Source of the DNA: Sipunculus nudus
Lineage: Eukaryota > Annelida > Sipuncula > Golfingiida > Sipunculidae
Length of the DNA: 64,000 bases
Reading direction: 5' to 3'
NCBI GenBank assembly: GCA_026874595.1
Contig: CM049307.1
Coordinates: 28,559,079 to 28,623,078 of the forward strand
In this document: positions 49,196 to 61,020 of the stretch, piece by piece
Position numbering within the stretch: position 1 is the stretch's first letter
Layout: the number at the start of each line of letters is the position of its first letter
The notes under the pieces: model-generated
The model's input: only the letters and a program-made list of their open reading frames with translations
Databases searched by the model: none
Told to the model about the DNA's origin: nothing
Made by a program: the position numbers and the translations under genes

Positions 49196-50103
49196 ATGTC
49201 GAAATCAAATCCTCCAAAGCTTACGCTCACCATTTGTGAGGACAAACAGGAATCAGTCGAGCTATGGCTCGAGCAGTTCAATGACTGGTGTATCTTACAG
49301 GGATGGCGCAACACATCAAAAGCAACTACAGACAGAAATCACTGGAAACCTAAAAATTATGCATGTGAGATAAGTGCATTTCGTCTGTCACTGCCCATAG
49401 ACATTTTAAGAATGATCAAATCTACAATAGTGCCTTCTATGACTACAGCACCAGGAGATGACCTGGATGAAACTTACGTCGGCTATCCATGGGTATGGCA
49501 GACAAAGCTGCTGGCTCACTACTCAAGTCAGGATATTGTACTGGCGGAAAGGATGACATTTATGGAAACCTGTTAACAAAAACCGCAGGAATCGATAGCA
49601 GAATTTGAGGCAAGGTGTAAGTATCATGGCACAAAATGTGAGTACAATAAAATGCAAAACCCTGAACAAGAACTTATCTGGGATAGATTTGTAACTGGAA
49701 TCTTTGATGATAAACTTAGAGCACAGTTACTACGCCATAAAAAAGATGATGGGACTATTTTTACCCTCTCTGAAGTCATTGATCATGCTAAACAGTGGGA
49801 AGCAGCTAATATAATAAACACTTTAGTAATGGAATCTGCCCGTACTGTCACCACTGACGAACATGTAAACTACACCACTGCCAAGTCAAAATTATCTAGT
49901 TCTAGAGCTGCGCTTACTGTGGCTACTGTGGTGCAGATGAACAACATTCCAGAAAAACCTGCCCAGCAGGAAAACCTGGTGTTTACTGCAGAAAATGTTA
50001 TGGCCCCAATCATTTTGCTGTGGTTTGTCGAAGCCATAAGGATAAATTTAAAACTCAGTGGTTGGCTAAGCAGAAAGTCACAAAGAAACAGGTCCATGTC
50101 CTG
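49196..50103 (+). pseudogene. gag: gag of first gypsy element (broken)
   Basis: Structural nucleocapsid/capsid-like protein of a retrotransposon. The first ATG after the primer site is 49196. The frame is open to an in-frame TAA at 49574-49576, continues in the same frame after it, and shifts near 49910: two zinc knuckles (CX2CX5HX4C from 49918 and CRKCYGPNHFAVVC from 49987) are read in the frame that runs into the protease. At least two disabling changes mean it cannot make a full product unless recoded. Confidence 0.85.
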
Positions 50104-50493
50104 AATCATCAAAGTGACACTAGTACAAGTGATGATGATGATGGTTATCAACATCAATATACTCTATCCTTAAAACATGTAACACAGGACATTAACACAG
50201 TTACTCAAATACCACGCAAACTGTACACAGTGCTCTCATTGTCCCTGACTGGTACTAATTTTATTGATGTTGAATTTCAAGTTGACACAGCAGCCACTTG
50301 TAATACCATGCCTGTGTCAACTTATCTCAAACTAGGAAAATTGGAGGATCTTCGCCCATCTCGCTCTAGACTCCAGTCTTACTCAGGTGATAATATCACT
50401 CCCACAGGCAAAATCACGCTTGTACATGAAATGTCTGACAAATTCATGACAATGGACTTCGAAGTCGTAGATACTTCATGCCAGTCCTCATAA
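50104..50493 (+). pseudogene. aspartic protease region of first gypsy element
   Basis: The frame continues from the zinc knuckles. The active-site motif reads DTAAT at about 50284, in the context FQVDTAATCNTM. The frame ends at 50493, and the continuing sequence is in another frame from about 50490, so a small indel separates protease from reverse transcriptase. Confidence 0.75.
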
Positions 50494-50524
50494 CAAACCT
50501 GCATTACTTGGTTTAACAGATGCC

Positions 50525-52171
50525 ATGAAACTGGGACTGGTGGACTATGATGAGACTCGTGTGTACTCGCCAAATAAATCTCCACCAACTGTTTCAGTCC
50601 AGAAATGTGATGTTAGTAGTGATAACGATACTAATTCCAGTGTGCTCCACCTTAAGGGGGCCATCGCCCCAATGTCACAAGAGTTATCAGCTGGTTTCTC
50701 ACTTGGATATTTGAAGGAGGAAGATATCATTCACAAATTTGGTGAAAATTTCAGGGGTCTAGGCCAGATTGTTATAAACTCGACTGTACCTGTTCATGCC
50801 CCGGTTCATCGTATCCCAGTTGGTAAACCAGATAAGGTGAAACAGAAACTTGATGAAATGGTTACTGCAGGCAAAATAGCTAAGGTTGATGAACCCACAA
50901 ATTGGTGCTCAAATATGACTGTTGATGAGAAAATAAAACCAAATGGTGAGATCAAATTGAGACTATGTCTAGATCCCAGTCAAACAATTAATAAGGCAAT
51001 AATTGTCCCAAAGTACACAATTCCAATGCTACGAGAGGTTTTGCCCAGCTTATGTGCTGATTACAAGTGTTTTAGCATCATGGATGCTTTAGATGGCTTC
51101 ACGCAAATACCTCTGGACTATGAATCCAGTATGGCAACGACTATGCAAACACCTTGGGGTCGGTACCGATGGCTACGTCTTCCATATGGGGTCTCATCAG
51201 CCCTAGAAGAATTTCAAAAAAGGATTCATGAGGCCCTCGATGGTCTTGCAGGCATCATCAGCATAGCAGATGACATTCTGATTTATGGCTTGGGCAGCAC
51301 ACAGGAAGAGGCCAATATTGATCATGACCTATATATCCTTGCTCTCATGGATGGAGTCAAACAGCGCAACCTCAAGCTCAACCCTAATAAAATTCAGTTC
51401 AAGTTGTAGAAAATTTCCTTCATGGGGATGAACCTGACTGAAGATGGCATTACTCCAGACCCCCGAAAAGTGCAGGCCATCAGTGACATGCCACAACCTG
51501 CTAACAGACAGGCCTTACAGAGATTTATTGGTATGGTGACCTACCTCAATAGCTTTTGCCCAGCACTAGCCACAGTCATACACCCACTACACCAGCTGGT
51601 CCGTCTGGATACACAGTTTGTCTGGTCTTCTGTCCATGATGCAGCTTTCAACAAAGCTAAGGAACTTATTACTGGTGCCCCATGCCTCCCATATTTTGAT
51701 CATTCCAAACCCATTACTCTTCAGATCGATGCTTCTGACACAGGTCTCGGTGGTGCATTATTACAGCCTAACAACAGTGGCAAACTTCAACCAGTCGCCT
51801 TCAGCTCATGTACCATGTGCCCAAAGGAGATCATGTGGGCTCAGATCGAAAAAGAAGCCCATGCTATCTGTGCTGCCTGTTCAAAATGGGACTTATGGCT
51901 CTACAGCAAACAATTAACTGTAGTTACAGATCACCAGCCTCTGGAGACAATCTTCAAAAAAACAATTTCTAAAGCTCCAAGGAGGCTCCAGAAGCTTATG
52001 CTCCAGTTGCAATGGTATTCTTTACGTGTTGTATACAAAAAAGGCAGCACACTAGTCCTGGCAGATACTTTGTCTAGAGCTCCATTACCTGAATTGAATG
52101 ACTGCAAAGAAACAAATTTCCAGCTCTTCCGAATAGAAGTGGAAGACTTGGGTGCTCAACCTAATGTTTAG
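50525..52171 (+). pseudogene. pol: reverse transcriptase and RNase H of first gypsy element
   Basis: One frame interrupted by a single TAG at 51407-51409. RT motifs seen: VPKYTIPMLREVLPSL, then SIMDALDGFTQIPLD (motif A), LRLPYGVSSA (motif B) and IADDILIYG (motif C, with the IADD spelling found in some gypsy lineages). The tether has FIGMVTYLNSFCP. RNase H begins QIDASDTGLGGALL and has VTDHQPLETIF. Similar sequences are often labelled K02A2.6-like in invertebrate annotations (recalled). Confidence 0.9.
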
Positions 52172-53714
52172 CTCACCTCTAAAACTACCCAAGCCTTGCA
52201 ACAAGCAACAAACACAGACCCAACCATGTCAGAGCTAACCAAAGTGATTTGTACTGGTTGCCCTTAGGACAAATCCAGACTAGCTCCAGGCTTGACCCCT
52301 TACTGGTGCTACAGGGATGAAATGTCAGTAACAAATGGTATTGTATATCGTGGTCTACAAGCCATTGTTCCTCAGTGTATGCAAAAACAAATGTTGCAAA
52401 AGGTTCATCAGTCTCACTTGGTGCGGAAAGCAATATAAGAATGTGCAAGGACATTATCTTTTGGCCAGGTATGCAAGCTGCAATAAAGGATGTTTGCAAC
52501 AACTGTAGTAAATGTGCGCAGTATGCATCTCAACATCAAAATGAACCTATGCGCTCTCAACCTATCCCTGAGTATCCATGGCAGTCTGTCAGCCAGGATC
52601 TTTTTCATACAGACCAAGAGGAATACCCAGTTACAGTGGATCATTATTCAGATTTTATTGAAGTCGACAAACTGGACAATACCCTGTCGTCGACAGTTAT
52701 TGAGCATTCCAAAGGTCATTTTGCACGTCATGGGATTCCAGAAGTCCTTTTAAGTGACAACGGGCCACAGTTCATCAGTACAGAGTTTACTGCGTTTTGT
52801 GATTTGTATGGAATTACACATATCACATCGTCTCCATACTGGCCGAAGGGAAATTGTAAAGCAGAATCGGCTGTAAAAGTCATTAAAACACTGATGAAAA
52901 AATCCAGCGACTTCCACCGTGCACTTCTGGATTATAGGAACATGGCTAAGCAAGGCCATATTTTGAGTCCAGCACAACGGTCTATGTCACGACGGCTTAG
53001 AGGCTTCTGGATTATACGAACACGGCTAAGCAAGGCCATATTTTGAGTCCAGCACAACGGTCTATGTCACGACGGCTTAGAGGCTTGCTCCCTATCAGTA
53101 AACAGCTGCTTACTCCTGACTCCTCCAACATGGTTCAAAACAAGATAGCCCAAAAGCGTCAGAAGGCCAAAACGTATTATGATCGCACAACTGGACACAG
53201 TCTTCCGCCAGTGTCGTGTGGTGATTTTGTATATACCAAGCCGGCTCCTCATCACAAAGGAAAAGCATGGAATTATGGTATGGTAATTGACAACCCAGCT
53301 CCTAATTCCTATGTGGTTGACACACAGTCTGGAACTGTGGGTCGAAATCGCACACAGATCCGTCTGGCAGCCCCACCTGTGACTACTGCATATATACCAC
53401 AGTCTCGGACTTCTCCTACAAGAAAGAGTGTTTCTCAGTCGTCAAATCCTGACCCATCTGTGCTTTTATCTAGCTCAACTGATCATGAGCCTGAGCCACA
53501 AGGGGGTACGAATACCCTGGGATTCCAAGATTTGACCAATCCCGCTCAGAGCTCTAATGGTGATGCCTCTCCATCATTTCCCATTGATGTTAATGCTCGC
53601 TTGGAGGTAGTATCGCAGCCTGCCGCTCCTACGCCTACCTCATGCTCTACTCTTGTATATACCATCAAGTCAGGAAGAGCAGTTCAGAGACCATGTGTGT
53701 TTGATCCCTCCTAA
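52172..53714 (+). pseudogene. pol: integrase of first gypsy element (broken)
   Basis: The N-terminal zinc-binding region is split by a shift near 52430 (CNNCSKC survives in 52375-53046). Catalytic core residues are seen as QDLF (first Asp), LLSDNGPQF (second Asp) and CKAESAVK (Glu). The C-terminal region (53043-53714) has a KAKTYYDRTT-type segment and a Pro/Ser-rich tail. An 80-bp tandem duplication at 52924-53083 moves the frame between core and C-terminal part. Confidence 0.85.
52924..53083 (+). repeat. 80-bp tandem duplication inside integrase
   Basis: Copy 1 is 52924-53003 and copy 2 is 53004-53083, with two differences (taggaacatgg versus tacgaacacgg). 80 is not a multiple of three, so it breaks the reading frame. 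Confidence 0.9.
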
Positions 53715-53903
53715 AGTAATACTGATTCTTGTTTTCATTCATTTAAATGAGTGTTTTACTGTTAATATGACAAAGACTGAAAGTGTCTCTGTGGTTTCCA
53801 CATCTTGAACTGCTTGGACTCTGATTTTACTAGTATCCAGTAATTTTCGTTCTGTGTAATTACAATTTACATGCACTTTTTTTTTTCCTTAATAAAGGGG
53901 GGA

Positions 53904-54046
53904 TGTTGAGGGTTGATGTAAGCGGAGCGGGGATGGAGGATAGAAGCCGCCCTGGCGGGTTAGCGGAGGATGTAATAACGTTGATCAGTAATAAACGCAT
54001 GACAAGTGTACGGACGTTGTTTTAGGTATTTACAGACAACCTAACA
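53904..54046 (+). repeat. 3' LTR of first gypsy element
   Basis: 143 bp, preceded by an aataaagggggga polypurine tract at about 53891-53903. Ends CCTAACA like the 5' copy. Confidence 0.93.
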
Positions 54047-54099
54047 ACTGACCAATCAGGAAAAAAATTCGGCAGAAATGTAGCCCTTGAATAGCTTTA

Positions 54100-54796
54100 T
54101 AACATACATAAAAATTGTGGCGCCACCTGCAACCATTTTTGCACATTGTCTATCTGTTCATCTGCCTTGGGATAAAATCACTCATATCTCTGAAGTGAAT
54201 GGACTTATCCATCTGAAATTTTGCATGTGTATTCATTTTGGTAAGGTTTCTCGATTTTGTGGCAGGTGGCGCCACCTACTTTCCCATTCCAGCTGCAGAC
54301 ATCCAAGCGTATATCTCAGGACAGTTTGACATATCCTCCTGAAAATTTGCATGTGTTTAGATCTCACATAGCTCTTTATCATATGCAAAACTGGTGGCAC
54401 CACCTGCAACCATTTGTGCACAGCATCTATCTGTTTGTCTGCCCTGGGATAAAATCACTCATATCTCGGCAGTGGTTTGACTTATCTGCCTAAAATTTTG
54501 CATGTATATACATCTTGGATAGCTTTCTTAATTTTGTGGCAGGTGGCGCCACCTACTTTCCCATTCAGGCTGCAGACATCCAAGCTTATATCTCAGGACT
54601 GGTTTGAAATATCATCCTGAAATTTTGCATGTCTATAGATCTCCAGTAGCTCTTTATCATAAACAAAACAAGTGGCGCCATCTTCCACCATTTTTGAACA
54701 GCTTCCATCTGTTTTTCTGCCATTGGATAAAATCACTCGTATCTCAGCAATGGTTTGACTTCTGTTCCTAAAATTTTGCATGTATATACATCTTGG
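54100..54796. repeat. ~278-bp GGTGGCGCC tandem repeat
   Basis: Phrases such as gggataaaatcactcatatc recur at about 54169, 54447 and 54725 and ggtggcgccacctactttcc at about 54267 and 54543, giving about 2.5 units of 278 bp. Same family as 26800-28050. The second gypsy element inserted at its right edge. Confidence 0.75.
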
Positions 54797-54801
54797 ATAG
54801 C
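54797..54801. other. target-site duplication of second gypsy element (left)
   Basis: atagc, repeated at 63978-63982. Shared flanking t bases make the exact length ambiguous (5 to 8 bp). Confidence 0.75.
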
Positions 54802-55016
54802 TTTTATATATTTGTATACACCACTTATGTCCGCATTCAAGCACTATCTCTTCAAATACTCTCACTCGAAGCAAACTCAAGAGCTACAAGTTTTTAGCCA
54901 GTTTCATCACTTCCTGTTTGCTGCTTCTACACGCATGCGCCCTCACACCGGGCTTGACATTCAATACAGTTTGGATGAATATAAACATTCACTTCAGATA
55001 GGACCAATATATAACA
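54802..55016 (-). repeat. 3' LTR of second gypsy element
   Basis: On the minus strand it starts TGTTATATATTGGTCC and ends ...GGTGTATACAAATATATAAAA. The final ~11 bp align with the other LTR at 9 of 11 bases, which places the edge beside atagc. Confidence 0.88.
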
Positions 55017-55168
55017 CTCCTCCCTTGTTTTTTTAATTGCTGAGTTATAATAAAGTACTTTTACTTTAATTTTACTTAATTCACTGCAAACAATCTGATG
55101 TCCACATCAGTATAGTTCAAATATTTGAAATACTAACAGAAACAATATACAAACATCAGAGCACAACA

Positions 55169-55864
55169 TCAGTCCAGAATCTTAAGTACATTAAAGATCA
55201 AGTCTCTTGGGTGCCTTCCTGACTTGAGTGGATGCGCGGCGACCCTCAGGCTGTTTAGTAACCTCCACCACTGAGGAGGAATTTGGGACGTTTTGGTGTC
55301 AACACATGGACCCTTCGGAGACCGGCTATGACTAGCATCAATATGAGACTCAGCCACTGGCTCTGGGTCCCTGGGCTGATCGGTTACAAGGTTACCTGTT
55401 GGCTGAACATCATCAACATTATCATCATCAAGCTGTCTTGATGGTACTGAGCACTCTGGTACATCTGACTCAGCCACCGGCACTGGACAAGCAGGAATGG
55501 CCAGATCATCTGGCATCTCGAATGATTCTCGTTTAGCACAATTAGTTTTAGTCAGATGATCTATATGGACATGACGCAACTGACGCCCAACTCTAATTAG
55601 ATAGGACCTTGGCCCCATCGGCTTAACCACTGTACCCAGATCCCATTTGGTTGAATTTCCTCGGAAATTCCTCACACTCACAGTATCCTGTGGTTCTAAA
55701 ACACGCTCCTTCACTCTTTGTCGATTGTGTTGCTGCATCTGTTTGACCTGCTGGTCCTGTACATGTTTCTTTAAATTTGGTTGTAACAAGGTAAATCTAG
55801 TACGTATCTGCCGTTTCAGAAACAACTCACTGGGTGTCTGGCTGGTCACTGAGTGTGGTGTATT
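55169..55864 (-). pseudogene. pol: integrase C-terminal region of second gypsy element
   Basis: Continues the integrase frame after an in-frame TGA at 55865-55867. Contains TSQTPSELFLKRQIRT, SVRNFRGNSTKWDLGTVV and RQLRHVHIDHL, the usual C-terminal fold of gypsy integrases, then an acidic/polar tail. Confidence 0.85.
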
Positions 55865-56398
55865 TCAATATTGCATCAAGAAGTTAGCCAGTCTGTGTTT
55901 TAACAACAGTTTGACTCCTCCACATTTTTCTTGCTCGGCATCCTCTCTTAATGCACGTTTCACGGTCTGTACTGCCCTTTCAGCAGCACCATTAGTGGCT
56001 GGGTGATAGGGTGGAATTAATGTTTGTTTGACCCCATTTTGTTTTAGAAACATCTGGAACTCGGTGGCGATAAACTGTGGGCCATTATCAGAGCATAGCT
56101 CTTCTGGAAGCCCATATCTGGCAAACAGATCTAGTAGAACTGAAATGGTTTTGTCCACCGTTGTCGATTTCATGTATTCTATCTCTAACCATTTTGAATG
56201 ACTGTCCACCAGTATAAATAAATATCCACCATCACCTACGTCCGCGAAATCGCAATGCACCCTCTGCCAAACACATGTGGGCCACCTCCAAGGGTGTACA
56301 GGTGCCACTGAAGGTGCTTTCCTCACTACTTGGCATATGTCACAGGCTTTAATCATCGTTTCCATCTCGGAGTCCAATCCAGGCCACCACATGTATCC
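55865..56398 (-). pseudogene. pol: integrase core of second gypsy element
   Basis: MWWPGLDSEMETMIKACDIC (zinc-binding part), catalytic Asp in VHCDFADV, Asp in LCSDNGPQFIATEF and Glu in NGAAERAVQTVKR are all present. It is in the same frame as the RNase H reading but separated from it by a TGA at 56399-56401, and ends at a TGA at 55865. Confidence 0.9.
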
Positions 56399-57459
56399 TC
56401 AAGCAACTGCTTTGCTAGCTATCATCCCCATGTGGCCTTCGTGAATCTCATTAAGCAGTCTCTGTCTGAGACCGGATTGTATGGTGACTTGAATCCCCCA
56501 TAAAACACATCCTTGTTCAGCAGATAATTCTGATTGACGGGTAAGATATGGTTTCACTGCGTTTTCTGTCACATGGTTTGGCCAACCAGTCTGTATATAG
56601 TGTAACACCTTAGATAGCACTGGATCTCGCCGAGTCAGTCTGCTGATGTCCTTGGCCTTGATAGGAAGCTCATCAAGACCCGAGAAGAAAAATATCTCCT
56701 CCTCCATGGCTAAAAGTTTATCCTCACACGGCAACCTGGACAATGCATCAGCGTTTGCATGGTCCTTGGATTGTCTGTATTCCACTGTGTACTGATATGC
56801 TTGTAAAATCACTGCCCAACGTTGCATACAGGCTGCCGCTAAACTAGGAATACCAGTCTTTGGGCATAGGATTTTCAACAGTGGCTTGTGATCTGTTAGC
56901 AGATGAAACTGTCTGCCATACAAATACTTGTGGAATTTTCTCACTCCATATATTATCCCCAAAGCCTCTTTTTCAATTTGTGAGTAGTTTTTCTCACTCT
57001 TTGTCAAGGTACGTGAGGTGAACGCTATAGGCTTTTCCCTCACCCGAATCCAAAACATGGGAAATCACCCCACCTACCCAATAGGGGGAGGCATCTGTGG
57101 CCAGGATCAGTTTTTGTCTGACATTATAAGGAACCAGTACATGTCCCTTTAACAATTCAGTCTTACTCTGGTCAAAGGCTGCCTGACAGCCTGGAGACCA
57201 AATCCAGGTCGTTCCACTCTGTAATAACTCGTGCAGCGGCTGCATTAAAGTTGACAAATTTCTAATGAAATTGCCATAATAGTTCAAAAGACCCAAATAT
57301 GAACGTAATTCCTGCACATTCCATGGTTCAGGTGCATTCACAATGGCTGCCACTTTCTCTGGTAAGGGATGTCTCCCATCTTGATCGACTTTGTAGCCCA
57401 TATACTCAAAACTGCCCTGTTGAAAGACACACTTAGCTTTGTTAGCCTTGATTCCATAT
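56399..57459 (-). pseudogene. pol: RT second part, tether and RNase H of second gypsy element
   Basis: From the insertion edge it reads GIKANKAKCVFQQGSFEYMG, YLGLLNYYGNFIRNLS, then RNase H LATDASPYWVGGVISHVL. A frame change near 57000-57060 leads into AFTSRTLTKSEKNYSQIEKE, LLTDHKPLLKIL and HANADALSRLP. It ends at TGA 56399. Confidence 0.9.
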
Positions 57460-58246
57460 TGATACGATGTGGGGTGGAGAGATGTCCCCACACTGTATCA
57501 CATACGGTTGCTGATGCGCGTGGCAGACAATGTTCCAAGACCAATTTGATGATAGAAGTCTTTATTCAATAGCAAGAGGTCTGGGACAGTCTCTCTCTCT
57601 GAGAGAGCCGCCCAGCCTCCCTGACTCACTCTCTCTGACTCTCAGTGCGCACTACAGATAGTTTTGTTACAGAGCTTTCACGTGACACATGAGAGGTACA
57701 TATCCATATTTCTGCATTTCGTCATAAAAGTTAAACCTGATTGGATGACTCAAATTAGGTCACAATTACATCAGAGTTTTAAGTGTTCTACCTAACTTTC
57801 GTGAGATCTGATTGGACAAAAGTTCTATGGAAAATCCCAAGTCTGACCTGACATACATCCAGTTATAGACTGACCTACAAGTCCTATTTGGAGGACAGTG
57901 CTTATATACACATGTGGAGTCTCATAAAATAACATGTTTTAATTGTGTTCTACCATTCCCTCATAAAGACTAAACACATAAGTCATTCTGTGACACTATT
58001 TCTGTTTGTACAGACTTAAAATAGACCTTATAATGGTTTGGTGTACTGTTCTCTGATTAAACTGGGAGAGAAGCCTATATGTGTGTGACTGGATGACTGG
58101 TTGTCGGGTGTCATCAATTATGAGAAGTCATTAATTGTTCAGTCTGACATGCCTGAAACTGAGCTTAAATTTGTGAAATATGAAACGTGAAATATTCCTT
58201 GAAATATGTGTTAAGTCACAAATATGCACTTTCCTACTCCATAACA
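57460..58246 (-). repeat. 3' LTR of nested element
   Basis: Minus-strand start TGTTATGGAGTAGGAAAGTG, end ...CCCCACATCGTATCA. Contains TATATAAG, AATAAA and a gagagag/ctctctct stretch at about 57588-57610. Confidence 0.92.
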
Positions 58247-61020
58247 TATCCCTCTGGTATTCAGAATGAGGCTCCGGCCTCATTGGCTAAGTAGGAGAAA
58301 AGTTTTAGCGTTATTTCAGAACGGAGAACTGGAATGTAGGTGACAGAAATACAAAATGTGATGGATATATGTCTGTAGAGAGTAAAGTATTACATCACTG
58401 AGGTGTAATAGATTACACATATCAATATAGATATGGAATACATGAACATGTGTCACAGTTCCAGATGTAACAATGTAAGGAATAAAGTAGTGCATGTTTT
58501 AAATTGATATGAGTACAACAACAGTGCTTAAGCTAAAGCTTAATAAGCTGAGAAAGGAGATATATATAGCTACACATATATGCTAACTAACACAGATTTT
58601 CTTTTTTTGTGAATGGACAATCCTAAACAATATCTAGAAGATAAAATGCTGATTTATAGTAAAATCAGGAACAACATCGCAACCATGATGACATTATTTG
58701 ACATCCTAATATAAGCTTTAAAACATCAGATGTAAAATTGTAAGTATGACACATCCAAACAGAATTAATAAATAAACATCTTAATAGATATGATTATAGC
58801 ATCATGTTCATAATGAATGCACAGCTAGAATATACAAGTACTAGGCATACCATGTAAGCAATGGAATATGTCAAAGTATGTAAACTTCTAGCATACAGTA
58901 AGTGATGTTACATAAAGATGTTGTGTCAAACAGCAATATGCATTACCAATTATAACAAGTGAATTAGCAATGCCTGTAGCTAAACATACAATTCCTATGG
59001 GAAAAGTGATCATGAATTCCTAATCTGACAAAGTATATATACTCTTGTGCCTAAGAGTTTAACATATACATAGGTACATGACAATCTGCCTGTGTGTTGA
59101 TCAACACCAATGATTCAAAATACATCTTGGCTTTCATACTTGCCATTTGTACAAGTTGACTTGTGAATAATGGAAGGTTGATTTGCTACTCCTTTAGCAT
59201 AACACAACTGGTGTACCTTACCAGTGTACAAGTACATGACAGAATGATGTCATTCCTAACGACCGAGGAATGTTGTACATATATTCCCATTTATTACCCA
59301 TTTTTGTGCATGAACAAGGCGAAATATGTGTGAAAATGTGATGAAAAATTAAATAATTCACTGACAGTTGCATGTTTTGATCTAGTCCTAGGATTAAGAT
59401 GGTAACTTGTACGTACATCATTTTGTAAGATCAAACATACATCTGTAGAGTGATGATGTAAATTAAAAGAATAATGTTAATGCTCGAAATCCTTGTCACT
59501 CCACATCTTGGTTTATGGGTTATCAGTATCATGAAAGCAGTGACCAGAATGCATTTGCTCATGAACATGTCTGTCATAGTACGTGTGAATGTGAAATTCC
59601 TATGAGAAGAATTCCTGTGCTAACCTACATATCTTGCCTGGCATTTCCAGCTATCAATGAGGTTAACCATATCAAACCCTTGTTTGAGGCAATAATGTGA
59701 CCACAGGTCAGTGCATTATTGATTTTTGGAGTCATCACACTCCCCAGTTTGTCCAAATTCCCTATATATTGGGGGGCCTCCTGTGAACCCATGTTTGAGG
59801 ACCAAACTGTAACAATTGAAAATAAGCATCGCATTGTGCTTTGGTTACACAATGTGCAACCATTCCATTAAAATTTATAGCCAAGAAAGCATTTCGATAC
59901 CTGATGATTTGGTATGGAACAACACATGAGAAAATCTCAATATAAATGAATGCTAACATGCTGATGGTTTTGCATATTGCTCTACTCTAGGATTTCTTTA
60001 ATGTGAATCAATACAGTCATTTTGGTGACATTACATGTAAACATCTTAGATAGACATTACTATATCAAATCTAACATTGACAGTTCTACACCTTTTGCTG
60101 TGGTCTTGTAAACTTATTATTATGGCCTAACCATATCAATAAGATAGACACACTATAAATTATATCATTTTACAATTATGACACAGCAATAAGAGAAAGT
60201 TATAGATTACTACATACATATTTTTTTTGTGTTTACAACATATACATGCAAAATATTATGAAATGCCCCAATTTTACATTGGGCATGTAAAATTCAGAGT
60301 CTCTGGTTTAGTTTTCATTACCTCAGGAAATCTGTCGTCTTTGGGTCTTCTGTGGTCTTCTCTGCTGACTTGGCGTCTTTTTCTTCCTGGAGTCTTGGTA
60401 GGGAAGGTGATGCAGAAGATAGCAGCAGTAGAACGGCAAATCTGCTTCTAGTAGTTGCAGGAACATAGCGAGGAACTTGTTGTGAGATAACACACAGTGC
60501 ACGTGGAATTGCCAGTAGTATTGTTGACATAGGCCTGAAGCTGGCTTGTCCCGATATTGATTTTTTTGATGTGGCTGGTCAGGAACAATGATGATCTCAT
60601 ATTTAGATATCACAGCACTTTTTTAGCGAAAAATGTCAATTTTGCAACTTTAAATCACTGAAAGCAAAATAAGGCTCAACAGTGTCCTTGTGGATGAAAG
60701 ATACAGTGAGAGTCTTTGATCTTCACAAGCAGAGCCCTGAGAAACTGCAGCCAAGTTAAAGTTTGAAGGGAGAGTTCTTAGCAAAGTTTGATACCTTCAG
60801 CAGCAGAGATGACATTCGTGATGTAAAGCTGTGATCCGGTACCTGGGTTGAAGTTCCAATGCATGGGTTGGTAGACCAGTCAATGGCACCTGTGGTAGCG
60901 AGAGGGGATCTTCATTCTTCACTCCAGCTGGAAGGATTGTCGGTTTTTCTGGTGCTGATGTGCTGGAAGTGAATCCCTGTTCAACCACCAAAATGATACG
61001 GGACCCGGTCTCCACCAAAA
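58247..61020 (-). other. interior of nested element, non-coding
   Basis: No retroviral-type domain on either strand. Frames up to about 100 codons show no resemblance. A ccaccaaaatgatac block occurs twice (60985-60999 and 61012-61026) around the primer-binding region, so the LTR edge sequence tgatac is present twice there. Confidence 0.75.

Larger units (their letters stand above)
49033..54046 (+). mobile_element. Ty3/gypsy LTR retrotransposon, complete structure, decayed coding
   Basis: Two 143-bp LTRs (49033-49175 and 53904-54046; TGTT...AACA; about 5 differences, roughly 3.5%), a primer-binding-like TGGTGTCAGAGTTGGAC just after the left LTR and a purine tract aataaaggggggaa-like segment just before the right one. 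Between them are gag, protease, reverse transcriptase, RNase H and integrase in Ty3/gypsy order on the plus strand. Frame breaks: in-frame TAA at 49574, shift near 49910, shift near 50485, in-frame TAG at 51407, disruption at 52171-52430 and an 80-bp tandem duplication at 52924. No envelope gene and no convincing target-site duplication (cgttt versus actga) were found. Confidence 0.93.

Noticed and set aside
57483-58246. Nested LTR starting at tgtccccac (57483)
   Set aside because: Host RT frame and the atat duplication place the edge at 57460 and 61021 instead.
60318-60613. Short frames inside the nested LTR element as gag
   Set aside because: No zinc knuckle or capsid motif; composition looks random.
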